DNA of 23,212 bases from Flavobacteriales bacterium (GTDB lineage: Bacteria; Bacteroidota; Bacteroidia; Flavobacteriales_E; Vicingaceae). The translations under genes and the position numbers were made by a program. Location of the stretch: contig JAESUI010000152.1 in the NCBI GenBank assembly GCA_016763135.1, forward strand, positions 1 to 23,212, read 5' to 3'. Below the pieces are notes generated by a model. The model made no database searches. It worked only from the letters and a program-made list of their open reading frames with translations, and had not been told where the DNA came from. Positions 1-8,743 of this stretch are shown here, one piece after another. Positions within the stretch are counted from its first letter, which is position 1. The number at the start of each line of letters is the position of its first letter.

Positions 1-280
1 TAAAATATTTGATGGTCATTTTCCAGAAAACCATATTACTCCAGGAGTTGTTCAAATACAGATTATAAAAGAACTACTTGAAAAAGTATTAGAAAGAGAG
101 TGTACACTTAAAGAAATTGGACGTTGCAAATTTTTAGCTATTCTTAATCCTAATGAAGACGGTGAAATTGATATTACCATAAAACATAGCCAAGAAGATG
201 ATGTTTTAAAAATATCTGCACAAGGATCTTCAACAGATAAGAACACAACTTTCTTTAAGTTTTCTGCAAAATATGCTTAA
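1..280 (+). CDS. 3-hydroxyacyl-ACP dehydratase, hotdog fold (3' part only)
   Basis: The frame is open from base 2 to a TAA at 278-280, and the start lies outside the window. The visible 92 residues begin with the FabZ/FabA-type active-site segment: GHFP (bases 14-25) followed by a PGV turn (bases 41-49). This is the signature of dehydratases that remove water from 3-hydroxyacyl-ACP in fatty-acid and polyene synthesis. The catalytic His is present. The position occupied by Glu in FabZ, four residues after the PG, is Gln here (codon CAG, 59-61). The GT2-DUF2062 gene starts 9 bp downstream, so the two are probably cotranscribed, and the company it keeps points to a flexirubin/aryl-polyene operon rather than housekeeping fatty-acid synthesis. 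The family call is firm; whether the protein is catalytic is uncertain because of the substitution. Confidence 0.82.
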   Translation, partial: KIFDGHFPENHITPGVVQIQIIKELLEKVLERECTLKEIGRCKFLAILNPNEDGEIDITIKHSQEDDVLKISAQGSSTDKNTTFFKFSAKYA

Positions 281-289
281 CAGCATCGC

Positions 290-1459
290 ATGTCCAACTC
301 TCCAATAAATATTAAACCCACAGACAACTCAAATAAACTGAGTTGCTGTATTATTATTCCTACCTACAATAATTACAAAACAATTAAGAGAGTTATTAAT
401 GGTGTAATTGAACATGGATCCGATTATCCTATCATTATCGTTAATGATGGAAGTACTGATGAAACTCCACAGATACTTGAGAATTATACTTCTAAGGCTA
501 CTATTTTAACCAATTCAGTTAATCGAGGAAAAGGTTACTCTTTACGAAAAGCATTTGCTAAAGCTTGGGAAATGGGTTTTGAAAACGCTATTACCATAGA
601 TTCTGATGGGCAACACTATCCTGAAGACATTCATCTATTTATTGAAGCTGCGATAAAAAATCCAGGTGCATTAGTCATGGGATCAAGAAACATGGAACAA
701 GAAGGTGTTCCTGGAAAAAGTTCTTTTGGAAATAAATTTTCTAATTTTTGGTTTAAAGTAGAAACTGGTATTACACTACCTGATACTCAAACAGGGTTTA
801 GGCTTTACCCGTTAGAACCTATTTCAAAAATTAAACTATTTACTACAAAATTTGAAACCGAAATTGAGGTAATCGTAAAACTAGCTTGGAAAAAAGTTAA
901 ATTCATTCCAATCAAAATCAATGTATTGTACGATGCTGAAGAAAGGGTTACACACTTTAGGCCATTTAAAGACTTTACCCGAATTAGTATACTAAACACT
1001 TATTTAGTTGCGCTCACATTACTTTGGTACTTGCCTATCCGAGTTATTAATGTTATTAAAAAAGAAGCGATCAAAAGTGACGAAAGTAATTTGACAAAAT
1101 CACTTTCAATTGGTTTTGGGTTCTTTATGGGAATAATTCCTCTCTGGGGATTTCAATTATTGATTGGAATTCCGCTAGCATTTTTCTTTAAATTAAATAA
1201 AGTGCTTTTTGTTGCTGCTGCCAATATCAGCATCCCTCCTTTTATTCCATTTATTATTTTTTTTAGCTACTTAATGGGCAGACCTTTTGTAGATAACGAA
1301 ACTCAAATTACTTCCTTAAATTCCTTAACTTTGGATTCAATTCATTTGAATTTTGTACAGTATATAATTGGCGCTGTACTTCTTGCTGTTGCAGCTGGTT
1401 TAATTTCTACATTAGCATCACTATTATTGTTAAATGTATTTAGAAAAGGTAATAAATGA
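290..1459 (+). CDS. Family 2 glycosyltransferase fused to DUF2062 membrane domain
   Basis: 389 residues. Residues about 17-225 form a GT-A fold of the dolichol-phosphate-mannosyltransferase type: PTYNN (24-28), NDGSTDET (52-59), the metal- and nucleotide-sugar-binding DSDGQH (104-109), and QTGFRLYP (from 167). The catalytic half therefore looks intact. After a linker, residues about 255-385 are hydrophobic with several membrane segments and match the DUF2062 type seen in Bacteroidota fusions. The likely role is sugar transfer at the inner face of the cytoplasmic membrane. In flexirubin-type loci this fusion recurs, but its acceptor is not known to me. The ATG at 290 is 9 bp after the dehydratase stop. 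The stop overlaps the next gene's ATG in an ATGA arrangement, which suggests translational coupling. Confidence 0.88.
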   Translation: MSNSPINIKPTDNSNKLSCCIIIPTYNNYKTIKRVINGVIEHGSDYPIIIVNDGSTDETPQILENYTSKATILTNSVNRGKGYSLRKAFAKAWEMGFENAITIDSDGQHYPEDIHLFIEAAIKNPGALVMGSRNMEQEGVPGKSSFGNKFSNFWFKVETGITLPDTQTGFRLYPLEPISKIKLFTTKFETEIEVIVKLAWKKVKFIPIKINVLYDAEERVTHFRPFKDFTRISILNTYLVALTLLWYLPIRVINVIKKEAIKSDESNLTKSLSIGFGFFMGIIPLWGFQLLIGIPLAFFFKLNKVLFVAAANISIPPFIPFIIFFSYLMGRPFVDNETQITSLNSLTLDSIHLNFVQYIIGAVLLAVAAGLISTLASLLLLNVFRKGNK

Positions 1460-3138
1460 TAAAAAAAATACTCCAACTAATTAAGCTCTTTTTAAAAATA
1501 ATAGGTATCCTATTTGTAGTGTTTATCATTTATTTTATCTGGGACATTAGAATGCCTACCCCAACAATTAATGAAAATATTTCTGTAGATGATTATGAAC
1601 GAATTGAGGTTGGTCCAAACCACTATACAGTAAATGACTGTTGGCTAAGGAAAAATAAATACGGTATTTGGGAAATGTACCTTGAGGGAGAACCTTATGA
1701 GCGTGGTTTGATTTATGGCGTTTTAGCAAAAGAACTGATAGAAAAACAAGAGGTTGATTTTGTTAATCAAATTGATGAGATTGTTCCTAACCAGTTCTTT
1801 CAGTTCTTCTTAAAAATGTTTATTGCTTATTTCAATAGAGATATCAATGAATATATTCCAGAAGAAAACTTAACAGAAATCTATGGTGTTTCGCAATCAT
1901 TTTCTGAGAAATACGATTACATAGGGCCTAAGTACTATCGAATTCTAAACTACCATGCTGCTCATGACATTGGGCATGCTCTAAAGGACTTAAATATGGT
2001 TGGTTGTACTTCCTTTTCAGTGAACAACGAATTATCAGCAGATAGCTCTTTATTGATAGCCAGAAATTTTGATTTCTATATGGGAGATGAATTTGCAGAA
2101 GATAAATTGATTCTCTTTGTAAAACCTTCTGAAGGATATGCCTTCTCATCTTATTCGTGGGCAGGTTTAACTGGAGTGGTTTCTGGCATGAACGAAAAAG
2201 GATTAACGGTTACGTTAAATGCTTCAAAATCTGACATTCCTTTTACCGCTAAAGATCCAATATCATTATTGGCTAGAGAAATATTACAATACGCAAAGAA
2301 CATTGATGAAGCAATAGCTATTGCAAAGAAAAGAGAAACCTTTGTTTCAGAATCTTTAATGATAGGTTCATCTGCAGATAACAAAACCATTGTTATTGAG
2401 AAATCTCCAACTAAAATGGATGTGTATGATTCCAAAAAGGATTTTGTGACTTGCTCCAACCATTATCAAAGTGAAATTTTCCTAAAAGATTCTGTAAATA
2501 TTTTAAACATTAAAAACAGTGACTCTAAACATCGTTATAACAGAGTAAATGAATTATTGAATAGGAACTATCCTATTGATTACACCAACGCGATTAGCAT
2601 ACTAAGAAACAAAGAAGGGGTTAATGATGAATTTGTGGGTTATGGTAATCCAAAATCATTAAACCAATTGATTGCACACCATGGCATTATTTTTAAACCT
2701 CACCAACGTCAGTTTTGGATATCTACTCCACCTTATCAATTAGGTGAGTTTATTGGCTACGATTTAAATGTTGTGTTTAATGGAGATAAAGACTTTTCTA
2801 ATATTGACTCACTAACGGTAAAGGCAGATGCCTTTTTAGGATCGGTAAACCATAAGAAATATGAGGTGTACAAAAAAATCAAACAAGGTATTCAGAAATA
2901 TGTAATGATAGGAATTCCTTTTTCGATGAGCTCAGAAAATGAAGAGAAATTCATACAAACCAACCCAAACAGTTACATCACTTATATGGTTCTTGGAGAC
3001 TTATATCAAAAGAATAAAATACATAGCAAAGCAATTGAATACTACACAAAAGCATTAAGCTATAGCGTGGCATCTATTGATGAGGAAAACATTATTAAAG
3101 GTAATATTGTATCTTGCAAAAATAAGCTTACAGAGTAA
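1456..3138 (+). CDS. C45-family Ntn acyltransferase/hydrolase, membrane anchored, with C-terminal TPR-like unit
   Basis: 560 residues. A single hydrophobic helix at residues about 8-30, after a lysine-rich start, acts as a signal anchor and would put the enzyme domain in the periplasm. The family mark is the Gly-Cys junction followed by Thr-Ser-Phe (Cys184, codon at 2005-2007). In the acyl-CoA:6-aminopenicillanate acyltransferase / C45 family, that Cys becomes the N-terminal nucleophile after self-cleavage. A conserved-looking RNFD follows at 203-206. Residues about 508-545 look like one TPR hairpin. The enzyme would hydrolyse or transfer an acyl or amide bond. In a flexirubin-type operon a role in forming or editing the polyene ester is attractive but is inference. 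The gene overlaps its upstream neighbour by 4 bp and is followed after 5 bp by the ligase gene. Confidence 0.82.
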   Translation: MIKKILQLIKLFLKIIGILFVVFIIYFIWDIRMPTPTINENISVDDYERIEVGPNHYTVNDCWLRKNKYGIWEMYLEGEPYERGLIYGVLAKELIEKQEVDFVNQIDEIVPNQFFQFFLKMFIAYFNRDINEYIPEENLTEIYGVSQSFSEKYDYIGPKYYRILNYHAAHDIGHALKDLNMVGCTSFSVNNELSADSSLLIARNFDFYMGDEFAEDKLILFVKPSEGYAFSSYSWAGLTGVVSGMNEKGLTVTLNASKSDIPFTAKDPISLLAREILQYAKNIDEAIAIAKKRETFVSESLMIGSSADNKTIVIEKSPTKMDVYDSKKDFVTCSNHYQSEIFLKDSVNILNIKNSDSKHRYNRVNELLNRNYPIDYTNAISILRNKEGVNDEFVGYGNPKSLNQLIAHHGIIFKPHQRQFWISTPPYQLGEFIGYDLNVVFNGDKDFSNIDSLTVKADAFLGSVNHKKYEVYKKIKQGIQKYVMIGIPFSMSSENEEKFIQTNPNSYITYMVLGDLYQKNKIHSKAIEYYTKALSYSVASIDEENIIKGNIVSCKNKLTE

Positions 3139-3143
3139 TCACG

Positions 3144-4409
3144 ATGGAAGATACAGCTACAATAACTAAGAGTCAATTGGCTAAACTGCAACGTCTATTG
3201 CAATACCTGAATGATTATTCTAAATTCTATCAACGTTTATTTTTAGAAAATAATATTGACATCAGTACTATTTCTTCATTATCAGATTTAGGGCAAATAC
3301 CCTTTACAACAAAAGATGATTTAGCAAAATATAATGATGATTTTTTGTGTGTAGATAAAAATCAAATTGCAGACTTTGTTGCCACATCAGGTACACTTAG
3401 CGAACCAGTTACTTTTTATTTAACAGCAAAAGATATTGACAGGTTAGCCGAAAATGAAGCTCAAGCATTAAAATGTGCTGGTGGTTCTGCAGATGATATT
3501 TATCAATTAATGACCACTATAGACAAGCGTTTTATGGCTGGTTTAGCTTATCAATTAGGAATTAGTAAAATGGGGGCTGGAATTGTAAGAACAGGGCCAG
3601 GTGCTCCATATTTACAATGGGAATCCATACAACGCTTCTCTCCTACTATTTTAATTGCTATACCATCATTTATTCCTAAGCTAATTGATTATGCCATTGA
3701 GCATAACATCGATTATAAAAGCACTAGTATAAAATCAATTGTTTGTATTGGAGAACCTATACGTAATCAAGATTTCACCCCCAACGAACTAGGGAAAAGA
3801 ATTTTATCTCAATGGGATGTTAACTTATACTCTACTTATGCTTCTACAGAAATGGGCGCTGCTTTTACTGAATGTACTGAAGGTACTGGTGGACATTTAA
3901 ATCCAGACCTCTTGGTATTAGAGGTTGTTGATGATAAGGGAAAGGGAGTGGGAAATGGTGAAGTTGGTGAAGTTGTAGTATCTACTCTTGGAGTTGAAGG
4001 AATGCCTTTATTACGCTATAAAACTGGCGATTTGTGTCATGTTTATTATGACCAATGTGGTTGTGGAAGAGATACCACTCGTTTGGGGCCTGTAGTGGGC
4101 AGAAAGCAACAAATGATTAAGTTTATGGGTACTACTTTATTTCCTCCAGCAATATTCGATGTATTAGATATGATGAGTGAAATTGACTTGTATCAAGTAG
4201 AAATTTCTAAAAATGAATTTGGAAACGACCACATTACTGTTGTTTTGCCTAACAGTTTGGACAACACAACGTTTAATAAAAAAATTAAGGACTTGTATAA
4301 AGCTAAGTTAAGAGTAACACCAGATATTCGGTTTATAGATGAGGCTACTTTAAACCAACAAGTATTTAAACAAGAAAAAAGAAAGCCTGAGAAATTGGTT
4401 TATGTTTAG
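3144..4409 (+). CDS. PaaK-like acyl-adenylating ligase (phenylacetate-CoA ligase family)
   Basis: 421 residues, close to the usual length of the PaaK / coenzyme F390 synthetase family of AMP-forming enzymes. Visible motifs are the phosphate-binding A-TSGT (80-84), an STYASTEMG stretch at the acyl-AMP pocket, the conserved TGD (Asp296) that contacts the adenosine ribose, the Cys-Gly-Cys-Gly-Arg element from Cys305 typical of PaaK relatives, and a VGRK hinge before the small C-terminal domain. The C-terminal KRKPEK region is a plausible site for the catalytic lysine. It should activate a carboxylic acid, perhaps an aryl acid or the finished polyene, as the adenylate for transfer to CoA, a carrier protein or an alcohol; the substrate is inferred from context only. 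This is the last gene of the plus-strand operon. Its TAG touches the TAA of the opposing gene with no spacer. Confidence 0.85.
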   Translation: MEDTATITKSQLAKLQRLLQYLNDYSKFYQRLFLENNIDISTISSLSDLGQIPFTTKDDLAKYNDDFLCVDKNQIADFVATSGTLSEPVTFYLTAKDIDRLAENEAQALKCAGGSADDIYQLMTTIDKRFMAGLAYQLGISKMGAGIVRTGPGAPYLQWESIQRFSPTILIAIPSFIPKLIDYAIEHNIDYKSTSIKSIVCIGEPIRNQDFTPNELGKRILSQWDVNLYSTYASTEMGAAFTECTEGTGGHLNPDLLVLEVVDDKGKGVGNGEVGEVVVSTLGVEGMPLLRYKTGDLCHVYYDQCGCGRDTTRLGPVVGRKQQMIKFMGTTLFPPAIFDVLDMMSEIDLYQVEISKNEFGNDHITVVLPNSLDNTTFNKKIKDLYKAKLRVTPDIRFIDEATLNQQVFKQEKRKPEKLVYV

Positions 4410-6062
4410 TTATTTTAATTTTATTTTTAAAAGAACATCATTCCCCACTTTCTTTTTTATCAAAATATCTTTAAAAGATCCATCATATATTTCAATAATA
4501 AGTTCATCCTTTTTCTTTGTCACCATTCTTGACAAACTAAACTTACTAGTTCTTATCTCTTTAATTTTTCTTACTTCAAAAATGGGTGTTTTTTTACCCA
4601 CTCCAGAATTTTTATTTATCTCATAAGCAACTAACACACCTTCATTACCAAAATCATTTGGTTTAGGAGCTTTAATTGAATCTAAATTCAAGTTTTTTTT
4701 ATGGTCAGTATAAATAATATATAAATCATTTTCCCCATCTATAAATTTATAGGACAACCCTCTCTTTTCTAATCCATCAAATCTTGTCCTATTAACTGTC
4801 TCTTGATGTTTTGCTAATTTATTTACCCATGCTAAAGAACCATCCTTATTAAACTTTGTAATAAGAACATCATTATAAAGCATATGTCCACTACTAATTC
4901 CAATCAAAGGTGAAATTCCAGATGAAGCCGGAACAAAAGCTCCATAATTTCTAGAAATGGGAATATTCTGCTCTCCAATTAATAACATACTACCATCCTT
5001 ATCTACAAATAATAATTCTGGAACTAAAGATTTGATACTTAAACTATACACTTTTTTATAACTTGAATGTCCTGCCTCAAATGAATTTAGTCTAATCTTA
5101 GTTGCATTTTGATAAACAATTTTCAAAGGAATCACATAATGATCAATTTCAGGAGTTGTATCCAGTATATTATATTTAAAAATACCACTTTCACTCCCTT
5201 CTAAACTTGCAATAACAAGAGTATATCCAGCACAAATAATACTTTTATCACTAATTTGAAATAATTTTAGGTTTTCAATAATTTGATCGGAAGCAATTTC
5301 AATTTTATTCTTAGATAAAATTCCAGTCTGAGCAGCTATTTTAAATAAAATAAAATCAGAACCAATAAGTGAGACTAAATAACAATTCCCATCAGTATCA
5401 ATAGCATAATCTTTGTTTTTCATCTCTGCATATTTATAAGGCATCTCAATTTCCTTACTCCAAATAAGATTGAGTTTTTGATCAAAAACCTTGAATCCGA
5501 TTACAGAAAGAGCATTTTTTCTTTGTTTTTTCGGGAGCTTTCTGTCAGGTCTTTTTAAATATTGAATAAGCAATTTATTTCCATCAAATGAACTACGAAA
5601 ATCAAGATTATCGACCAGTTGCTGGAATTCCATTGAAGAAGTAACATTTTCCTCAATTTCAAATAAAAGTTTTGCCCCCTCTTTAAACGAACATTCCTCT
5701 ACATCAATTTCTCTAAAATATAGACTCTCTTTGTTTGTTATTTCATTATAAAATGAATAAAAAAGAAATAACTTATCCTTTATCCTAAGTATTTCTTCAA
5801 TTTTTAGTTCTTTTAAAAAATCATCATATACTTTAATTTTTTCCTGAGTTAAGCTCTCAATATTATACGTCTGTAATGTGATTTTTTCTCGATTAATTTT
5901 AATCCCGAAAATCAAATCTTTAAATGTATAATATTTATTGAATTGAGCTACTACTGTTTCATAAGGAGTACCTATCTCAATTTTTTCATCAGAAAACATC
6001 TCTTGTCCAAAGCTAATTTGAACAATTAATAGTAGTGTTAATAAATAAAGTGATTTTTTCAT
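4410..6062 (-). CDS. Secreted protein of unknown function, paralog C of three
   Basis: 550 residues; no named domain recognised. The ATG at 6062 opens a clear signal peptide (lysines, a hydrophobic core of about 14 residues, then SFGQ), and there is no lipobox Cys, so a periplasmic or exported soluble protein is expected. The body has recurring beta-strand pairs around Asp-Gly turns (YAIDTDGNCYLV, DKDGSMLLIGEQ, YNDVLITKFNKDGSLAWV, GENDLYIIYTDH), the pattern of a beta-propeller; that fold is my inference. It is clearly homologous along its length to the genes at 7034-8743 and 8740-10365, and closest to the former: both keep a KRGLS[YF]K segment that the third copy lacks. It is the last gene of its unit, 57 bp downstream of the barrel gene. 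No T9SS C-terminal sorting domain is evident. Confidence 0.72.
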   Translation of the reverse strand: MKKSLYLLTLLLIVQISFGQEMFSDEKIEIGTPYETVVAQFNKYYTFKDLIFGIKINREKITLQTYNIESLTQEKIKVYDDFLKELKIEEILRIKDKLFLFYSFYNEITNKESLYFREIDVEECSFKEGAKLLFEIEENVTSSMEFQQLVDNLDFRSSFDGNKLLIQYLKRPDRKLPKKQRKNALSVIGFKVFDQKLNLIWSKEIEMPYKYAEMKNKDYAIDTDGNCYLVSLIGSDFILFKIAAQTGILSKNKIEIASDQIIENLKLFQISDKSIICAGYTLVIASLEGSESGIFKYNILDTTPEIDHYVIPLKIVYQNATKIRLNSFEAGHSSYKKVYSLSIKSLVPELLFVDKDGSMLLIGEQNIPISRNYGAFVPASSGISPLIGISSGHMLYNDVLITKFNKDGSLAWVNKLAKHQETVNRTRFDGLEKRGLSYKFIDGENDLYIIYTDHKKNLNLDSIKAPKPNDFGNEGVLVAYEINKNSGVGKKTPIFEVRKIKEIRTSKFSLSRMVTKKKDELIIEIYDGSFKDILIKKKVGNDVLLKIKLK

Positions 6063-6119
6063 GATAAAATTCTTGTTCAGTCAGTAAAAGGTAATCCAAA
6101 AAAATGGTTTACGTATAAC

Positions 6120-7025
6120 CTATTCTGGCAACCACTCTATTTTTTCTGATTCCATTATTTTCTCAGTCTCTTCTATTCTTTTTCGAACCTTTGCTGGGTG
6201 ACCAAAATTATATATTATTCCAAGGCCAATGGATGCCGTAAACATTTGATGAACAGTATAATTATTTGGTAAAGGTTTATCTTCATCTAAGAGTGAAAAA
6301 CCATCATCAAACATAAAAAAACCACCTAAATCTTCTGTTTGAAGATTAATTGCTGGCTCAATGTAGAAACTGAATTTATCATTAAATAAATATTCAAAAG
6401 CTATTTTAGGTGAGATATTAAATCTTAAGTCTGTTTTATCAGTTGTAATAGTACCTTCAATCATTTCTGGTTGGGTTGATGGAACAGCATAGGGGTCATA
6501 ATTCAAACTTTCTAATGGTTCATCAAATCGAATAATATGGCTATAAGAATATACTCTAAGTCCTACATTCAGACCAACAGAAATTTTTATTTTCTCCATT
6601 TTTAAAAGATACTGATTCCATTCAATCATTATAGGAACCATGGTTAGATTTCCAAACTCCTCTGTATATGTACAGGTATCACAATTTCTTTCTCCAAAAA
6701 ATGATGTTGTGCCAAAAAATGATGAAGAACTCCCTGATGGATCATCATCTAATAGGAAACTATATAACCCTATCTTAGTACCATCATCCTCATTAGAGGA
6801 AAAGGATTGATAACCAACACTCAATCCTAGCGAGAACCTTCTTGCTTCATAAAAACCTCCTATTTTAAACCCAAAAGTTGGATTATACCCAGAGTTATTA
6901 CCAAAAACTATTGGTATTTCAAAACTTGGAGTCGCGAAAACTCTAAATTGAGCATTCCCTTCAAAGCTGTATAACGATACAGTTGCTATAATCACTAATT
7001 TTAAATAATCTTTAAACTTCATCAT
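6120..7025 (-). CDS. Outer-membrane beta-barrel protein
   Basis: About 301 residues, taking the ATG at 7025; a second ATG follows at 7022, and a TTG at 7028 is possible but less likely. A signal peptide ends near a GNAQ cleavage region. The rest alternates hydrophobic and polar residues in amphipathic strands, often ending in aromatics, with acidic or serine-rich loops. It ends in a strand (SIGLGIIYNFG) followed by a charged tail of about 25 residues (VRKRIEETEK) that would lie in the periplasm. This resembles small PorT/OmpW-like barrels of Bacteroidota, and no specific transport function can be read. A Cys-x-x-Cys at 115/118 lies in a probable surface loop and could form a disulphide. The gene sits 8 bp after paralog B and 57 bp before paralog C, so it is embedded in the paralog unit and may be its membrane partner. 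Confidence 0.72.
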   Translation of the reverse strand: MMKFKDYLKLVIIATVSLYSFEGNAQFRVFATPSFEIPIVFGNNSGYNPTFGFKIGGFYEARRFSLGLSVGYQSFSSNEDDGTKIGLYSFLLDDDPSGSSSSFFGTTSFFGERNCDTCTYTEEFGNLTMVPIMIEWNQYLLKMEKIKISVGLNVGLRVYSYSHIIRFDEPLESLNYDPYAVPSTQPEMIEGTITTDKTDLRFNISPKIAFEYLFNDKFSFYIEPAINLQTEDLGGFFMFDDGFSLLDEDKPLPNNYTVHQMFTASIGLGIIYNFGHPAKVRKRIEETEKIMESEKIEWLPE

Positions 7026-7033
7026 CAATTGGG

Positions 7034-8743
7034 TTATTTTAAATTTACAAGGGTTAAAAACCCTAAAACATTTGTTAATCTTAGGTGAGCTTCAGACATG
7101 TCTTCATTGTTATAATATCCTTCAAATAAAAACTGGTCTTTCTGAAAAGTATTTATCCCTGAAATATTAAAATTATTAGTTCTGAGACCTCTAATTTGTT
7201 GAACATCCAGAATAGCAGCTTTACTAGCAGCTCCAGTAGTCCTATTAATCTTGTATGCTGTTAAGAAGCCATGATTCCCATCATCATTAAGTTCTGCAGG
7301 CTTTTTGTCCGAAGGTAATTTAAGGTTCTTAAATTGATCCACATACAAAAGGTATAAATCTTTCTCTCCTTCAACCAATTTAAATGATAAGCCTCTTTTC
7401 TGTAACCCGAAAAAATCAATTCGATTCGTTGTTTCTTGTCTTTTGGCTAATTTTTTCATCCATGCTGAAGAGCCATCTGTATTAAATTTCGAAATTAATA
7501 CATCATTATATAACATATGCTGAGTTGATGAGTAGACTATAACTCCAGGTCCAGGAACCACATAATGTCGCTCAATTGGAATTTGCTGTTCTCCAATCAA
7601 AATCATTCCTCCATCTTTTTCAAGAATCATATTTTCTGGTACCAAGTCTTTTAAAACCGGTTTAAAATATTTACCATACCTTCTTGATAAGGATGTATTT
7701 AAGGCAACCTTGCTTTTCTTTAAGTTTTGATTCACCAAATCGGTAGGAATAGGTAACATATCTATCTTTCTCTCCTTATCCAACAAATTGAACTTAAAAA
7801 CTCCACTGGTCTGATGGAATTTATCGTTCCTACCCACAACGGATGAATATCCTGCTCCAATTAATTGTTCATTATTAATTGGGAAAAACTTAAATGAATT
7901 AATATGGTAACCAGAATCTAAAACGATTTTTGATTTGGTGAAATTACCCGTTTTTATTCCTATTTTAAATATTTCCAAATCATAATTGATTGCCCCTCTT
8001 TCTGTCACCCTTCTTGCAGGTCCTTTATTATCTCGAAACAAATTAGAAACTTTATTTCTAAAAATATAAGAAGCCAAATAAACATTACTTTGTGCATCAA
8101 TTGCGAAATCAATATTCTCCATCTGAAACCCATTATAAGGCATTTCAATTTCTTTTTCCCAAACTAAATTAAAATCACGATCAAAAATCTTATAGCCCAG
8201 CTCAACTGGTTGCTTCATTTTCTTTTTCTTTTTGTATTGAACCATAAATCGATCTTGGTCTAAGGAGGAACAAAAATCAAAATTATCATAATCTTGCATA
8301 GACAAAATTGCTGTTACATTACCATCTACTTTCATTAATAATTTAGTTTTCTCAAACCTGCAACTATCAACATTTATCTCTTTTAGATATAACTTCTCTT
8401 CAAACAAGCTATCGTCATGCACTAATGTTGAATAAAAAAGGTAAACATGGTTATTAAACTCTACAACATCCTCTACCTGAACATTTTTAGGGAAGCCTCT
8501 GTAATCTTTTGAATTAATGCAGTTAAGTGAATCTTTACTAAACGTCTGTAAAATAATAGTTTCCCTATAAAGGCATACAGATAATAAAACATCATCTATT
8601 GTGAAATATTTTTTTAAAGCTTTCGAAAAACCTTGATAATCATGACCATAACTAATGTTCTTTTTATTCAATGTGTTTTGCCCATTCAGAAACTGGATGA
8701 GCAGCAAAAAACTCATTAAAAAAACAATTTTATTTAACCTCAT
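7034..8743 (-). CDS. Secreted protein of unknown function, paralog B of three
   Basis: 569 residues, unknown function. The ATG at 8743 overlaps the stop of the preceding gene (ATGA, 8740-8743), a sign of coupled translation. A signal peptide with a long hydrophobic core ends at about NGQ, residue 22. Shared landmarks with the two sister proteins are IEMPY near residue 200, IGEQQIPI, HMLYNDVLISKFN and a GEKDLYLLY block toward the C terminus, each next to an Asp-Gly or similar turn. A lysine-rich patch (KKKKKMK) occupies the same position as a basic patch in both sisters. A beta-propeller-like, all-beta periplasmic or surface protein is likely; no enzyme motif was found. Three diverged tandem copies imply repeated duplication with retention, perhaps different ligands or subunits of one assembly (inference). 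Confidence 0.72.
   Translation of the reverse strand: MRLNKIVFLMSFLLLIQFLNGQNTLNKKNISYGHDYQGFSKALKKYFTIDDVLLSVCLYRETIILQTFSKDSLNCINSKDYRGFPKNVQVEDVVEFNNHVYLFYSTLVHDDSLFEEKLYLKEINVDSCRFEKTKLLMKVDGNVTAILSMQDYDNFDFCSSLDQDRFMVQYKKKKKMKQPVELGYKIFDRDFNLVWEKEIEMPYNGFQMENIDFAIDAQSNVYLASYIFRNKVSNLFRDNKGPARRVTERGAINYDLEIFKIGIKTGNFTKSKIVLDSGYHINSFKFFPINNEQLIGAGYSSVVGRNDKFHQTSGVFKFNLLDKERKIDMLPIPTDLVNQNLKKSKVALNTSLSRRYGKYFKPVLKDLVPENMILEKDGGMILIGEQQIPIERHYVVPGPGVIVYSSTQHMLYNDVLISKFNTDGSSAWMKKLAKRQETTNRIDFFGLQKRGLSFKLVEGEKDLYLLYVDQFKNLKLPSDKKPAELNDDGNHGFLTAYKINRTTGAASKAAILDVQQIRGLRTNNFNISGINTFQKDQFLFEGYYNNEDMSEAHLRLTNVLGFLTLVNLK

Noticed and set aside
1928..2459. Minus-strand frames opposite the C45 gene.
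   Set aside because: The plus-strand protein has clear catalytic motifs across the same bases; the antisense translations show no domain.
4402..4626. Open plus-strand frame over the end of paralog C.
   Set aside because: It lies opposite a real gene with strong homology to two sisters, and its translation is low-complexity hydrophobic sequence with no family resemblance.
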